Of a DNA stretch of 64,000 nucleotides, positions 18,998 through 26,942 are shown in pieces. Under the pieces are notes generated by a model, which saw only the letters and a program-made list of their open reading frames with translations, was not told where the DNA came from and made no database searches. Both the position numbers and the translations under genes were made by a program. Origin of the DNA: Flavobacteriales bacterium (GTDB lineage Bacteria > Bacteroidota > Bacteroidia > Flavobacteriales_F > PHOS-HE28); the NCBI GenBank assembly GCA_016788635.1, contig JAEUSU010000020.1:62001-126000 (forward strand). Direction: 5' to 3'. Numbering within the stretch: position 1 is the first letter of the stretch; each line of letters opens with the position of its first letter.

Positions 18998-21763
18998 TCA
19001 ACGCAGCAGCGTCACGTGCCCACTGAGGTCCTGCACCTTTTGCGTGGTGGCATCCACCACATGGGCACGATACACATACACACCAATGGGTGAGGGCTGC
19101 CCGCCCAGCGTACCGTCCCAGCCCATGCGGGGGTCCTTGCTTTCGAAGATCAGACGGCCCCAGCGATCGAACACCTGGAGGTTGTAGTTCGTGGGGTCCA
19201 CCGCATTGCCGAGCGGCAGCCACACATCGTTGTTGCCATCGCCATTCGGGGTGAAGGCATTGGGCACGTAGTAGCCATACATCTCCGGCTCCAGATGTGC
19301 GATGATCGTGTCCGGCGACAGGAAGGTGACCGTGATCAACGGTTGCGTGGCATCCGCAGGTACGAAGGCGCTGTAGTACACCTCCCAGTTCAGGAAATTA
19401 AAGAAGGGCTCGGGCAGCACCTGGATGTCGTAGGGTACGCTTTCCGATACCTGTTCAACATGCGGGAAACTGGTGATGAGGGTGGTGCCGAATTTCACAT
19501 TGGCCGCGCCGGGCGGGTCCACGAGGACCACCACATCATGCTTGATCGGCGGAATGAAGTGCGCGATGATGGTGTCGGGCAGGGTGAATTCGGTGCTTAC
19601 CAATGAATCCAGCAGGGAAGGCGAGAGCATGGTGCCGCTGGCCGTGGTCCAGTGGGAGAACACATAACCCGTTGAGGCAATGGCCTCCAATGAGGTGTTG
19701 ATGCCGCCGTAATAGACACCGGTATAGGGATAGGTAGGCGGGGTCAGGCTGTTGATCTTGATCTGCCCGCTGAGCGGCGGGTTGACATTGAACACCACGT
19801 TGTAGGGGCCTTCAAGATCGTAGCAATCCACCAGCCCGTCCTGGATGGCCACGCATCGGGCCGTGATGAAATCGCGCAATGCCTGCACATTGGTCTGCCA
19901 GGTAGCCATGCTGCCGCCCCAGCGCGCGATCTGTCCGGGCATTTCCGGTGCAATGAGTGCGATCAGGCTGTCCAGCACAGGGATCATGGTGTTGCAGCTG
20001 AACAGCGAGTTGCCCATGTCGATGTAACGGTTCACGTAGTAGTCGCTCACCTCCTGGTTCTCTGCCACAAGCTTGCTCAGGATCTCGGTGTGGCCCTGAC
20101 CACCCGGGTTGGGCAGGTCCTCCGCATTGCAGGGGTCCGCATCCGGCGAATCATCAGGCACCCCCGTGTAGTTGATGTAATGGCCGAAGGTGGCGTCCAT
20201 GTCCCACAGCACGTAGCGCCAGCGACGACCATCACCGGCCGGGTTCAAACCGCGCCACCAAGCCGTGTTCCAGTTCAGCCAGTCGGTGCACACCGTGTAG
20301 CTGTTGATCACGAAGTAGTCCACCAGGCTCTTCCAGTTGTACACGCCATCCACGTAGGCAAAGGCCACGGGATCCCCCATGTTGTTCGCAAGGATGTAGT
20401 TGCGGAGCGCGTTCCAATCGGCTTGAGCCTGCGGGCCACCGTACTCACTCCACGTGCCACCCCAGGTCTTCAGGTACTGCAGGTCATACTCACCCTGGTC
20501 GAAGTACTCCTGCGTATAATCCGAATCGTCGGCCTTTTCGCGCAGTTCATACACGCCCCAGTACTGGCCGTTCACATAGAGCACACAGGGTTCAAAGCTG
20601 CGCTCGTCAAGCTTCAGATCGCCGATCTGCGAAAGGGCATGCACATAGGCATCGCGGATGTGCGCGCCCTGGCCGGGAGCGAAGGGGTAGTTGTCGTTGG
20701 CTGCCGCCTTGATGATGAGCCGTTGGTAATGGTCCCGGTTCTGGGTGCGGAAGATCGGGTGGTGGATGCCGTCGTTGTGGCCGAACTGATCACGGGTGAT
20801 GTAGTCGAAGCCGCGTTGCTGGTAGGCCCAACTGTCGTTGCCGTGTTCATTGTACTCACCAGTGGCCTCGTCGAGCAGCGTGCCATTGGCAGCGAACAGC
20901 TCGAAGGAGCCCGGCGGCTGGATGCCGCCATTGCCGTTCAGCAGATTGTCCACCTGGTCACCGGCAATGGAAACGATGGGCACCGTGTGGTTCACGTTGA
21001 CCAAGTAGGTGTTCGTCTCTGTGAAGCCGGTCGGTACGCCAGCGGTGCCGCTGAAGATGGCCGCACGCACCACGCTGGTGGTGTTCACGGCGAAAGGCCC
21101 GGTGTAAACTGTAGAAGCGGCCGTTGGCTGGTCGCCGTTGGTGGTGTAGCGGATGGTGGCACCTGCCGGCGCTCCGGTGATGGTCACATTCACACTACCA
21201 CCGTAAACGCCCGCCACCGGAGTGAGCACAGGGCGGGGCATGTACTCTGCACTGGCGCCGGCATTGGGCGCACCGGGTGTGGGTGTGAGGAACAAGGACC
21301 AGGTGGCTGCCCCACTCGTGGTCCGTCCCCGGCTGTGGTCCGCTTGAGTCCGGTTGGCGAAAGAGTACTCGAAATCATCAACGGTCACCCCCCCCGTGTT
21401 GGTCAGGAGCACATGCTCGCCATCGCATTGGCTCAACTTGAAGTTGGTATGGTGAAAACCACCGGCCGAGGTGTTGCGGCCACTGGCGAAGACTGTCAGA
21501 TATCCGTTGGCAGGAATGACCGTGCCCGCCGGTATCTGCCATTTCTGTGGGTTGGTGGGGCGGTCGCTGAGCCACCAGCCACTGATGTCAGTGGGTGTGG
21601 CCGCAGTGTTGAACAGTTCGAACCAGTCCTCACGCTCACCGAAGTTGTCGGTCAGGCCGGACACGTTCGAAGCGCTCACCTCATTGATCACCACTTGCGC
21701 GCCGGCAGGTTGGGCGAGCGCTAGCAGGGTGAGCAGGAGACATCGGTCAGGACGGAGCAGCAT
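18998..21763 (-). CDS. CotH-kinase and lamin-tail-domain secreted protein with type B T9SS C-terminus
   Basis: Predicted extracellular protein of 921 residues. Domains in order: signal peptide (1-22); lamin-tail-like beta-sandwich (about 23-165, VVINEVSASN, DWFELFNTA, SGWWLSD); chitobiase-type C-terminal-like domain (about 176-255); CotH kinase domain (about 262-650) with LYVNGQYWGVYELREK (395-410) and the metal-binding motif DMDATFG (521-527); two divergent bacterial repeat modules ending IIAHF and IIAHL; and a type B C-terminal domain from about 830 (YYVPNAFTPNGDGNND, LQVFDRWGRLIFE). CotH proteins of spore formers phosphorylate coat proteins, so this may be a secreted protein kinase; the substrate is unknown. 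The stop lies 10 nt from the convergent deiminase gene. Confidence 0.88.
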   Translation of the reverse strand: MLLRPDRCLLLTLLALAQPAGAQVVINEVSASNVSGLTDNFGEREDWFELFNTAATPTDISGWWLSDRPTNPQKWQIPAGTVIPANGYLTVFASGRNTSAGGFHHTNFKLSQCDGEHVLLTNTGGVTVDDFEYSFANRTQADHSRGRTTSGAATWSLFLTPTPGAPNAGASAEYMPRPVLTPVAGVYGGSVNVTITGAPAGATIRYTTNGDQPTAASTVYTGPFAVNTTSVVRAAIFSGTAGVPTGFTETNTYLVNVNHTVPIVSIAGDQVDNLLNGNGGIQPPGSFELFAANGTLLDEATGEYNEHGNDSWAYQQRGFDYITRDQFGHNDGIHHPIFRTQNRDHYQRLIIKAAANDNYPFAPGQGAHIRDAYVHALSQIGDLKLDERSFEPCVLYVNGQYWGVYELREKADDSDYTQEYFDQGEYDLQYLKTWGGTWSEYGGPQAQADWNALRNYILANNMGDPVAFAYVDGVYNWKSLVDYFVINSYTVCTDWLNWNTAWWRGLNPAGDGRRWRYVLWDMDATFGHYINYTGVPDDSPDADPCNAEDLPNPGGQGHTEILSKLVAENQEVSDYYVNRYIDMGNSLFSCNTMIPVLDSLIALIAPEMPGQIARWGGSMATWQTNVQALRDFITARCVAIQDGLVDCYDLEGPYNVVFNVNPPLSGQIKINSLTPPTYPYTGVYYGGINTSLEAIASTGYVFSHWTTASGTMLSPSLLDSLVSTEFTLPDTIIAHFIPPIKHDVVVLVDPPGAANVKFGTTLITSFPHVEQVSESVPYDIQVLPEPFFNFLNWEVYYSAFVPADATQPLITVTFLSPDTIIAHLEPEMYGYYVPNAFTPNGDGNNDVWLPLGNAVDPTNYNLQVFDRWGRLIFESKDPRMGWDGTLGGQPSPIGVYVYRAHVVDATTQKVQDLSGHVTLLR

Positions 21764-21781
21764 GCGGGTCGGTATGGGCTT

Positions 21782-21789
21782 GAAAGTTA
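21782..21789 (-). promoter_or_regulatory. Predicted -7 element of the CotH-domain gene
   Basis: TAACTTTC on the minus strand ends 18 nt before the ATG at 21763. I see nothing else in the rest of the 148-nt spacer (21764-21911). Confidence 0.4.
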
Positions 21790-21911
21790 ACCGATCGTGA
21801 AACCGGGAACAGCTTGGCTTTCACCTCTTTGGAGACATCCTCGCGTTCCTGTGGCACGTCATCGTGAAGATGACGTGAACGGGTGGCGGTCCGTCGTCTG
21901 ACCGGGGAAAT

Positions 21912-22406
21912 TCACAGCCGATGCCCGGCGTAGTACCCGGTATCCACGTTCAGCAGCAGTTTGGTGTGCAGGGTCACCTGTCCTACATGGTAGCTGAAGT
22001 GTTCCGTTACATGCACCAGAATACCCACCCCGGAGGGCCGAAAGACCTGCACGTTGTAGGTGGCCACCAGCCGGGTATCGGTCAATGTGCCGATCACGTG
22101 TATCGCACGGTCCATGACGCGTGCCAGCTGGTCGGTCAGCTTATTCGTTGGCAACGGTCCTGTAGTATCGAACTCGGCCTGGCGTTGCCGCGTGTTCGGG
22201 TCTCCCCCCAGGGTATGGTTCACCCATTGGTCCACATTGCCGCAGAGATGGAGGACCAGGTTCCCCACGCTCACCACCTGATCGTTCGGGCGGTGCCAGA
22301 TCTGTTGCTCGTTCAGAAGGGCCAGGCAATGGACCAGGCGTCCACGGCCTTCCGCCAAGTGCTGAATGGCTTCCTCCTTCAGAAGTTCAATGGCGGTCTT
22401 CATCAT
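21912..22406 (-). CDS. DUF1572/DinB-like four-helix protein
   Basis: Predicted small cytosolic protein of 164 residues with the four-helix DinB-like fold. Likely metal-ligand histidines appear in NLVLHLCGNVDQW and HVTEHFSYHVGQV, the HxxxH pattern of this superfamily. Known members include thiol-dependent transferases, but no specific reaction can be assigned. An upstream in-frame start would translate the terminator hairpin, so the ATG at 22406 (or the adjacent one at 22403) is used. It starts only 2 nt after the TTTCTTTG that follows the hairpin. Confidence 0.75.
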   Translation of the reverse strand: MMKTAIELLKEEAIQHLAEGRGRLVHCLALLNEQQIWHRPNDQVVSVGNLVLHLCGNVDQWVNHTLGGDPNTRQRQAEFDTTGPLPTNKLTDQLARVMDRAIHVIGTLTDTRLVATYNVQVFRPSGVGILVHVTEHFSYHVGQVTLHTKLLLNVDTGYYAGHRL

Positions 22407-22408
22407 GC

Positions 22409-22451
22409 CAAAGAAAGCGGAAGCGCGGGCCATGTGGCCCGCGCTTCCGCT
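22409..22451 (-). terminator. Rho-independent terminator of the S9 peptidase gene, abutting the next start codon
   Basis: A perfect 16-bp stem (22436-22451 pairing with 22416-22431) closes a 4-nt loop. On the minus strand it is followed by TTTCTTTG. It lies 12 nt after the peptidase stop at 22464. The T-rich tail ends 2 nt before the ATG of the DUF1572 gene and resembles a -7 element (TAnnTTTG with one mismatch). Confidence 0.85.
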
Positions 22452-22463
22452 TGTTCAGGTGTT

Positions 22464-24434
22464 TCAGCCTTTGACGGCCGTGGCCTGCCGGCCTTCCCCG
22501 ATGTGCTGGTCGAGGAACTTCTCCATGGCCCCATAGAAATCGAACCGGTTCTCTTCGTTCCGGAAGCCGTGGCCCTCATTGTCCTTCACCATGTACTGCA
22601 CCTCCACACCGCGGGCTTTCAGGGCCTCCACCACCTGGTCGCTCTCGGCCTTGTTCACACGGGGGTCCGTGGCGCCTTGTGCGATGAAGAGCGGGCACTG
22701 GATCTGGTCCACGAAGAAGACCGGGCTGGCGGCGCGCAGCAGGACGCTGTCAGCCTTCGGGTCGCCCACCATTTCGTACATCTGCTTGCGCCACGCCTCC
22801 CAGTAGGGTGGAATGGTGTTCATAAAGGTGAACATGTTGCTCACGCCCACATAATCCACCGCACAGGTATAAAGTTCAGGTGTGAATGTGATGCCCGCCA
22901 GGGTGGCGTAGCCGCCGTAGCTCGCACCATAGATCGCGATGCGGGTGCTGTCAGCAATGCCTTCCTTCTTGAGCCATTCCACACCATCGGTGATGTCATC
23001 CTGCATGGTCCTGCCCCATTGTTTGAAGCTCTTGGTCCAGAACTCACGGCCGTATCCGGTGCTTCCGCGGAAGTTCATCTGCAGTACGGCATAGCCCCTG
23101 TTGGCCAGCCACTGCACCTGTGAATTGAAGCCCCACTCATCACGGGCCCAGGGTCCGCCGTGCGGATTGATGATCACGGGCAGGTCCTTCGCTTCGCGGC
23201 CTTTCGGCAAGGTCAGGTAGCCATGGATGGTGAGACCGTCCCGGCTCTGGTAGCTGATGGGTCTCATTTCCGCCATGTGCTCTTCGTTGATCCATGGGCG
23301 CAGCGTGGCCACGTGCTCCAGTTTGTCAGCGGTCGCATCGTAGAAGTAGTATTTGCCCGGCTGACGATCACTTCCCGCCCACACCATGAATTTGGTCTCC
23401 TCGTCGTTCTCTCCGTAGATCCAGTAGTCATAGCCTTCGAACTTGGACGCGAGCTTGTCATACAGGGCCTTGGTCTGTTCGTCCAGGATGTGGCGCTCCT
23501 CCTTCCATCCGGTCCAGGTCACCATGCGCAACACCTTGCGCTTGTCGCTGTAGTCCACGTTGCTCACATCGTAGTCGGCGTTCTCGAAGATGAGCTTCCT
23601 CTCCTTCTTCCCTGCCAGGTCCCACTCCACCACGGCGGTCTTGTCGCGTCCGTTCAGGTTGTGGCTCACGATCAGGTCGGTGTTGTCGAAGGTGAACAGC
23701 AGGGGCTCCCAGCTGTCCTTGTAACCGGTCCGCATGTATTCCTTGAAGGGTTCCGCTGGGTTGGCGCGGTAGTAGTACACCTGGTCGGTGCCGTCGGTCT
23801 TGGTGGCGAAGCGGATCACACCGGTGTGGTCGGTTATCCAGCCCTGATATTCATCCTTGCTGTTGTCGTACAACGACTTCAATTCACCGGTGACGATGTT
23901 GCAGCTGTACGGGTCGAAGATCTCCGGGTTCCGCTGGTTCATGCTGACCAGGATGGTCTGCTCCATGCCGGGAACATTGTGCAGGCGGTCGAGCGTTCCG
24001 GCGCGCACACCCTTCTCCGGGGTCAGCGCCTTCACGTCCTTGCCATCCATGCTGGCACTGAAGACGATGAAGTTCTCGTCCCCATTGATGTCGCGTGTGT
24101 AAACCAGGCGGTCGCCTTTCCAGAAGTAGCCGCCGATGTCACGGATGGTGTCATGCGTCACCTGCGTGGCCGCGCTATCACCCATGCGCTGCACGAAGAT
24201 GTTCATGCGGTTCCTCCATGGTGCACGATAGCTCATGTAGTTGCCATCCGGGCTGATCTGGAAGCTCGCCTTCTCAGGGTTCCTGAAGAAGTCCTTCATA
24301 TCGATGACCGGGGGCGGCACCAATGAGGCCTGCTGCTTCATCTCGCCGCCACCATCTCCGCACGAGGTGAGCGAGGCGGCGGTGATCGCGCCGATCATTA
24401 CAAGGTTGTTCCGTAAGCGACCTTTGGTATGCAT
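22464..24434 (-). CDS. S9-family (prolyl oligopeptidase-like) serine peptidase, lipoprotein
   Basis: Predicted periplasmic, lipid-anchored peptidase that removes peptides behind proline or similar residues, probably in peptide scavenging. The 656-residue product has a lipoprotein signal ending ASLTSC with Cys25, an N-terminal beta-propeller (about 45-390) that limits substrate size, and an alpha/beta-hydrolase domain (about 400-645). The triad is visible: Ser505 in GASYGG, Asp590 in GATDPRV and His622 in NEGHG; the oxyanion region is NPHGGPWARDEWGF. The start at 24434 is the ATG directly before the lipoprotein signal. A perfect hairpin terminator follows the stop. Confidence 0.92.
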   Translation of the reverse strand: MHTKGRLRNNLVMIGAITAASLTSCGDGGGEMKQQASLVPPPVIDMKDFFRNPEKASFQISPDGNYMSYRAPWRNRMNIFVQRMGDSAATQVTHDTIRDIGGYFWKGDRLVYTRDINGDENFIVFSASMDGKDVKALTPEKGVRAGTLDRLHNVPGMEQTILVSMNQRNPEIFDPYSCNIVTGELKSLYDNSKDEYQGWITDHTGVIRFATKTDGTDQVYYYRANPAEPFKEYMRTGYKDSWEPLLFTFDNTDLIVSHNLNGRDKTAVVEWDLAGKKERKLIFENADYDVSNVDYSDKRKVLRMVTWTGWKEERHILDEQTKALYDKLASKFEGYDYWIYGENDEETKFMVWAGSDRQPGKYYFYDATADKLEHVATLRPWINEEHMAEMRPISYQSRDGLTIHGYLTLPKGREAKDLPVIINPHGGPWARDEWGFNSQVQWLANRGYAVLQMNFRGSTGYGREFWTKSFKQWGRTMQDDITDGVEWLKKEGIADSTRIAIYGASYGGYATLAGITFTPELYTCAVDYVGVSNMFTFMNTIPPYWEAWRKQMYEMVGDPKADSVLLRAASPVFFVDQIQCPLFIAQGATDPRVNKAESDQVVEALKARGVEVQYMVKDNEGHGFRNEENRFDFYGAMEKFLDQHIGEGRQATAVKG

Positions 24435-24542
24435 GGACGTTATGGGGATGTATGGCGGGAATGATCTCCTGCCGGGGACAAAGGTGTACACCGTCCCCGA
24501 TCCAAGGTGAAGAGATACATGAACGGTTGGCAGGTGCCGCCC

Positions 24543-24977
24543 TTAGATCCTGCGGTACATCATGTAGTGCATGCCGATCCCCTCAATGGGGAAGGGCTCA
24601 CCATGGATCAGGAAGCCATGCGCCTGGTAGAAACCCATGGCGTTCTCCCGGGCGTTGCACCAAAGCACGTCCACCTGTTTCACCTTGAGCTCGTCCATGG
24701 CGAATTTCAGGAGCATGCGTCCGACACCCTTTCCCTGGAAATGAGGGTCCACCGCCATGCCCCGCAATCGCCATTGGATCCAGCCGTTCATGCCTTCGTG
24801 TTTCTCCTTGTAGAAGGATGCGATGCCCACAAGGGTGTTCATATCCAGGGCGCCCAAATGGAAGCTGTCGGGGTTGCGGTCGTTGGGGTAGTCCATCTCC
24901 TCCACCGTCTGGTGGGGCCGGAGCACCTGTTGCCGGAGCTGCCAGGTGTCCCTGGCGCGGATGAATTGCACACGCAT
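24543..24977 (-). CDS. GNAT-family N-acetyltransferase
   Basis: Predicted cytosolic acetyl-CoA-dependent acyltransferase of 144 residues with unknown substrate. The acetyl-CoA loop is MAVDPHFQGKGVGRMLL, matching the Q/RxxGxG/A motif, and the C-terminal motif ENAMGFYQAHGFLIHGEPF is typical. The start at 24977 (MRVQFIRARDTWQLRQQVLRP) fits the family N-terminus and lies downstream of the predicted promoter; two ATGs further upstream do not. Confidence 0.85.
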   Translation of the reverse strand: MRVQFIRARDTWQLRQQVLRPHQTVEEMDYPNDRNPDSFHLGALDMNTLVGIASFYKEKHEGMNGWIQWRLRGMAVDPHFQGKGVGRMLLKFAMDELKVKQVDVLWCNARENAMGFYQAHGFLIHGEPFPIEGIGMHYMMYRRI

Positions 24978-24993
24978 GCCCGAGGCGAAAGGT

Positions 24994-25001
24994 GAAATGT
25001 A
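24994..25001 (-). promoter_or_regulatory. Predicted -7 element of the GNAT gene
   Basis: TACATTTC on the minus strand ends 16 nt before the ATG at 24977 and differs from TAnnTTTG only in the last base. Confidence 0.4.
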
Positions 25002-25029
25002 GCCCATGTGGGGTGGGGCAGGCAAGTCC

Positions 25030-25710
25030 TCAGGGCCTTCCGACAAGCCGTGCGGACCGCCGAAGTGCCGTGCGGGCGCGCTGCACCGCGAGGGCCGTAT
25101 CGCAGGAAGGTGGGGCGGTCCTGCTCACCGGCAAATGCACACCGCCGAATGCCGCCTCGACGTCCACATGCGAGCAGTTGCCCCCCCGGTCCATGCGAGC
25201 CACCACGCGCACCTCGGGCAGGGACGTGTCACCGACCACTTCGCCTTGTTCACCAAAGGGCAGCCAGAGGTCTCCGCTGATGCGCAGGTGTTGCTGATGT
25301 TCCCACCCTTCCGGCGTGGCCATGAACGTGCGGGCGGGAAGGAGCCATGCCGTGGTGAGCCACCAGAGCAGGGCGCCCAGAAAGCACCAGCGGCCCCATT
25401 GAAAAGCCCGGTACAAGCTGTTGGTCATGGGCCGGATAAGAAGAATGACCAACACACCCGTGCCGAATGCCGCGACCACCGCCCGCGCCGTGCGCAGCAG
25501 CAGCCCTTCGTCCGCCAGCACAAGCGCGCCGGTGGGTGGCAGCAGGTACCCGGCCTGGAAGGGAGCCAGCAGCGGATCGCGACCGGCAACAAGCGCTGCG
25601 ACCTCGATGACCCCGCGAAGCAGCAGGATGACCAGTGCCCCGATGAACACGAAGTGGATGGCGCCCTGTGCGCTTTCATCCAATCCGTTCCACCATGCGC
25701 GCAGCCGCAT
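25030..25710 (-). CDS. Small membrane protein of unknown function
   Basis: I do not recognise this 226-residue protein. It has hydrophobic segments at about 18-42, 82-97 and 108-126, then a soluble C-terminal half with several Cys residues (NCSHVDVEAAFGG, SCDTALAVQRARTALRRSARL) that looks extracytoplasmic. The ATG at 25710 overlaps the TGA of the M42 peptidase gene by one base (TGATG), so translation by termination-reinitiation after the peptidase is likely and the two products may be functionally linked. A GTG one codon upstream is also possible. Confidence 0.6.
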   Translation of the reverse strand: MRLRAWWNGLDESAQGAIHFVFIGALVILLLRGVIEVAALVAGRDPLLAPFQAGYLLPPTGALVLADEGLLLRTARAVVAAFGTGVLVILLIRPMTNSLYRAFQWGRWCFLGALLWWLTTAWLLPARTFMATPEGWEHQQHLRISGDLWLPFGEQGEVVGDTSLPEVRVVARMDRGGNCSHVDVEAAFGGVHLPVSRTAPPSCDTALAVQRARTALRRSARLVGRP

Positions 25711-26828
25711 CACTTGATGTAGCGTACGTCCTCGCCGTTGCGCAGCACGCGCAGGGAGGCATAGATCAGCCGGATCACATCCTCCACGTCTTTTTTGTGA
25801 ACGCTTTCCACCGTGGTGTGCATGTAGCGCAAGGGCAGGCTGATCAGCGCGCTGGGCACCCCGGCCGCGCCATAGGCAAAGGCATCGGTATCGGTTCCGG
25901 TGGCCCGGCTGGCGGCCATGCGTTGGAAGGGGATCTTCTCCTTTTCGGCCGCCTTCACCACCAGTTTCAGCAGGTTGTTGTGCACGGCCGGCGCGTAGCT
26001 CAGCACCGGCCCCTTGCCGCAGGCCACATCCCCGTTCTGCACCTTGTTCATCATGGGCGTCTGTGTGTCGTGTGTCACATCCGTCACCAGCGCCAGGTCG
26101 GGCCTTATGCGCTCCACGATCATTTCCGCACCACGCAGGCCCACCTCCTCCTGCACGCTGTTCACCACGTATAGGCCGAAGGGGAGTTTCACCTTGTTCT
26201 CCTTCAGCAGGCGGGCCACCTCCGCGATCATGAAGCCACCCACGCGGTTGTCCAGGGCCCTGCCGGTGTAATAACGGTCGTTCAGTTCGATCATCTCATC
26301 CTCGTAGGTGATGACACAGCCCACGTGCACGCCAAGCTCCGCCACTTCCTTGTCGCTCGTGCAACCGCAATCCAGGAAGATGTTGTCCAATGAGGGCACG
26401 GGGTCGTTCTTGCCGTTGCGGACGTGGATGGCCGGCCAGCCGAAGACGGCCTTCACGATGCCCTTTTCGGTATGGATGTTCACCCTTTTGCTGGGGGCGA
26501 TCACATGATCGCTTCCACCGTTGCGGCGCACATAGATGAAACCGTCCTTGGTGATGTAGTGGACGAACCAGCTGATCTCGTCGGCATGGGCCTCGATCAC
26601 CACCTTGAAGGACGCTTTGGGATTGATCACCCCCACGGCCGTGCCATAGGGGTCCGTGAAATGATCATCCACGAAGGGCCTCAGATAGTCCAGCCAGATG
26701 CGCTGCCCGCCGCTTTCGAAACCGGTGGGTGAGGGGTTGTTCAGGTAGCGGGCCAGAAAGGTGCGGCTCGCCGGGGTAAGGATGCTTTTGGTGGTGCGCT
26801 TGGCGCGTTTCGTAGTTGTCTTGGCCAT
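25710..26828 (-). CDS. M42-family metallo-aminopeptidase (glutamyl aminopeptidase/endoglucanase-like)
   Basis: Predicted cytosolic dinuclear-metal aminopeptidase that trims peptides released by other proteases. The 372-residue product carries the family metal ligands and catalytic residues: His81 in EAHADEISW, Asp193 in GRALDNRVGG, the Glu pair 227-228 in SVQEEVGLRG, Asp250 in VTDVTHD and His337 in LRYMHTTVE. The first 15 residues are an unusual Lys/Thr-rich extension. M42 enzymes usually form dodecameric shells. It is translationally linked to the membrane protein downstream. Confidence 0.92.
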   Translation of the reverse strand: MAKTTTKRAKRTTKSILTPASRTFLARYLNNPSPTGFESGGQRIWLDYLRPFVDDHFTDPYGTAVGVINPKASFKVVIEAHADEISWFVHYITKDGFIYVRRNGGSDHVIAPSKRVNIHTEKGIVKAVFGWPAIHVRNGKNDPVPSLDNIFLDCGCTSDKEVAELGVHVGCVITYEDEMIELNDRYYTGRALDNRVGGFMIAEVARLLKENKVKLPFGLYVVNSVQEEVGLRGAEMIVERIRPDLALVTDVTHDTQTPMMNKVQNGDVACGKGPVLSYAPAVHNNLLKLVVKAAEKEKIPFQRMAASRATGTDTDAFAYGAAGVPSALISLPLRYMHTTVESVHKKDVEDVIRLIYASLRVLRNGEDVRYIK

Positions 26829-26863
26829 GTTCGTTCGCGGAAGGGGCCCTGATCGAGGGCGCC

Positions 26864-26871
26864 CAAAGGTA
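26864..26871 (-). promoter_or_regulatory. Predicted -7 element of the M42 peptidase operon
   Basis: TACCTTTG on the minus strand is a perfect TAnnTTTG match, 35 nt before the ATG at 26828. It lies in the 114-nt spacer shared with the divergent PorE-like gene, for which I see only a weak candidate next to its ATG. Confidence 0.6.
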
Positions 26872-26942
26872 CCCGACAGTCATCGCTGGAACCCTGCGGC
26901 GCTGCGCACGTATGAACAGCGCCCTTGAACAAGTTTTTGGGC

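Noticed and set aside
20090..21724. 544-codon plus-strand open frame across the CotH gene
   Set aside because: Antisense shadow; the minus strand carries clear domains. The same holds for the 544-codon minus-strand frame at 59813-61447 across the RND pump.
22407..22433. Longer start for the DUF1572 gene
   Set aside because: It would translate part of the terminator stem; the ATG at 22406 follows the T-tract directly.
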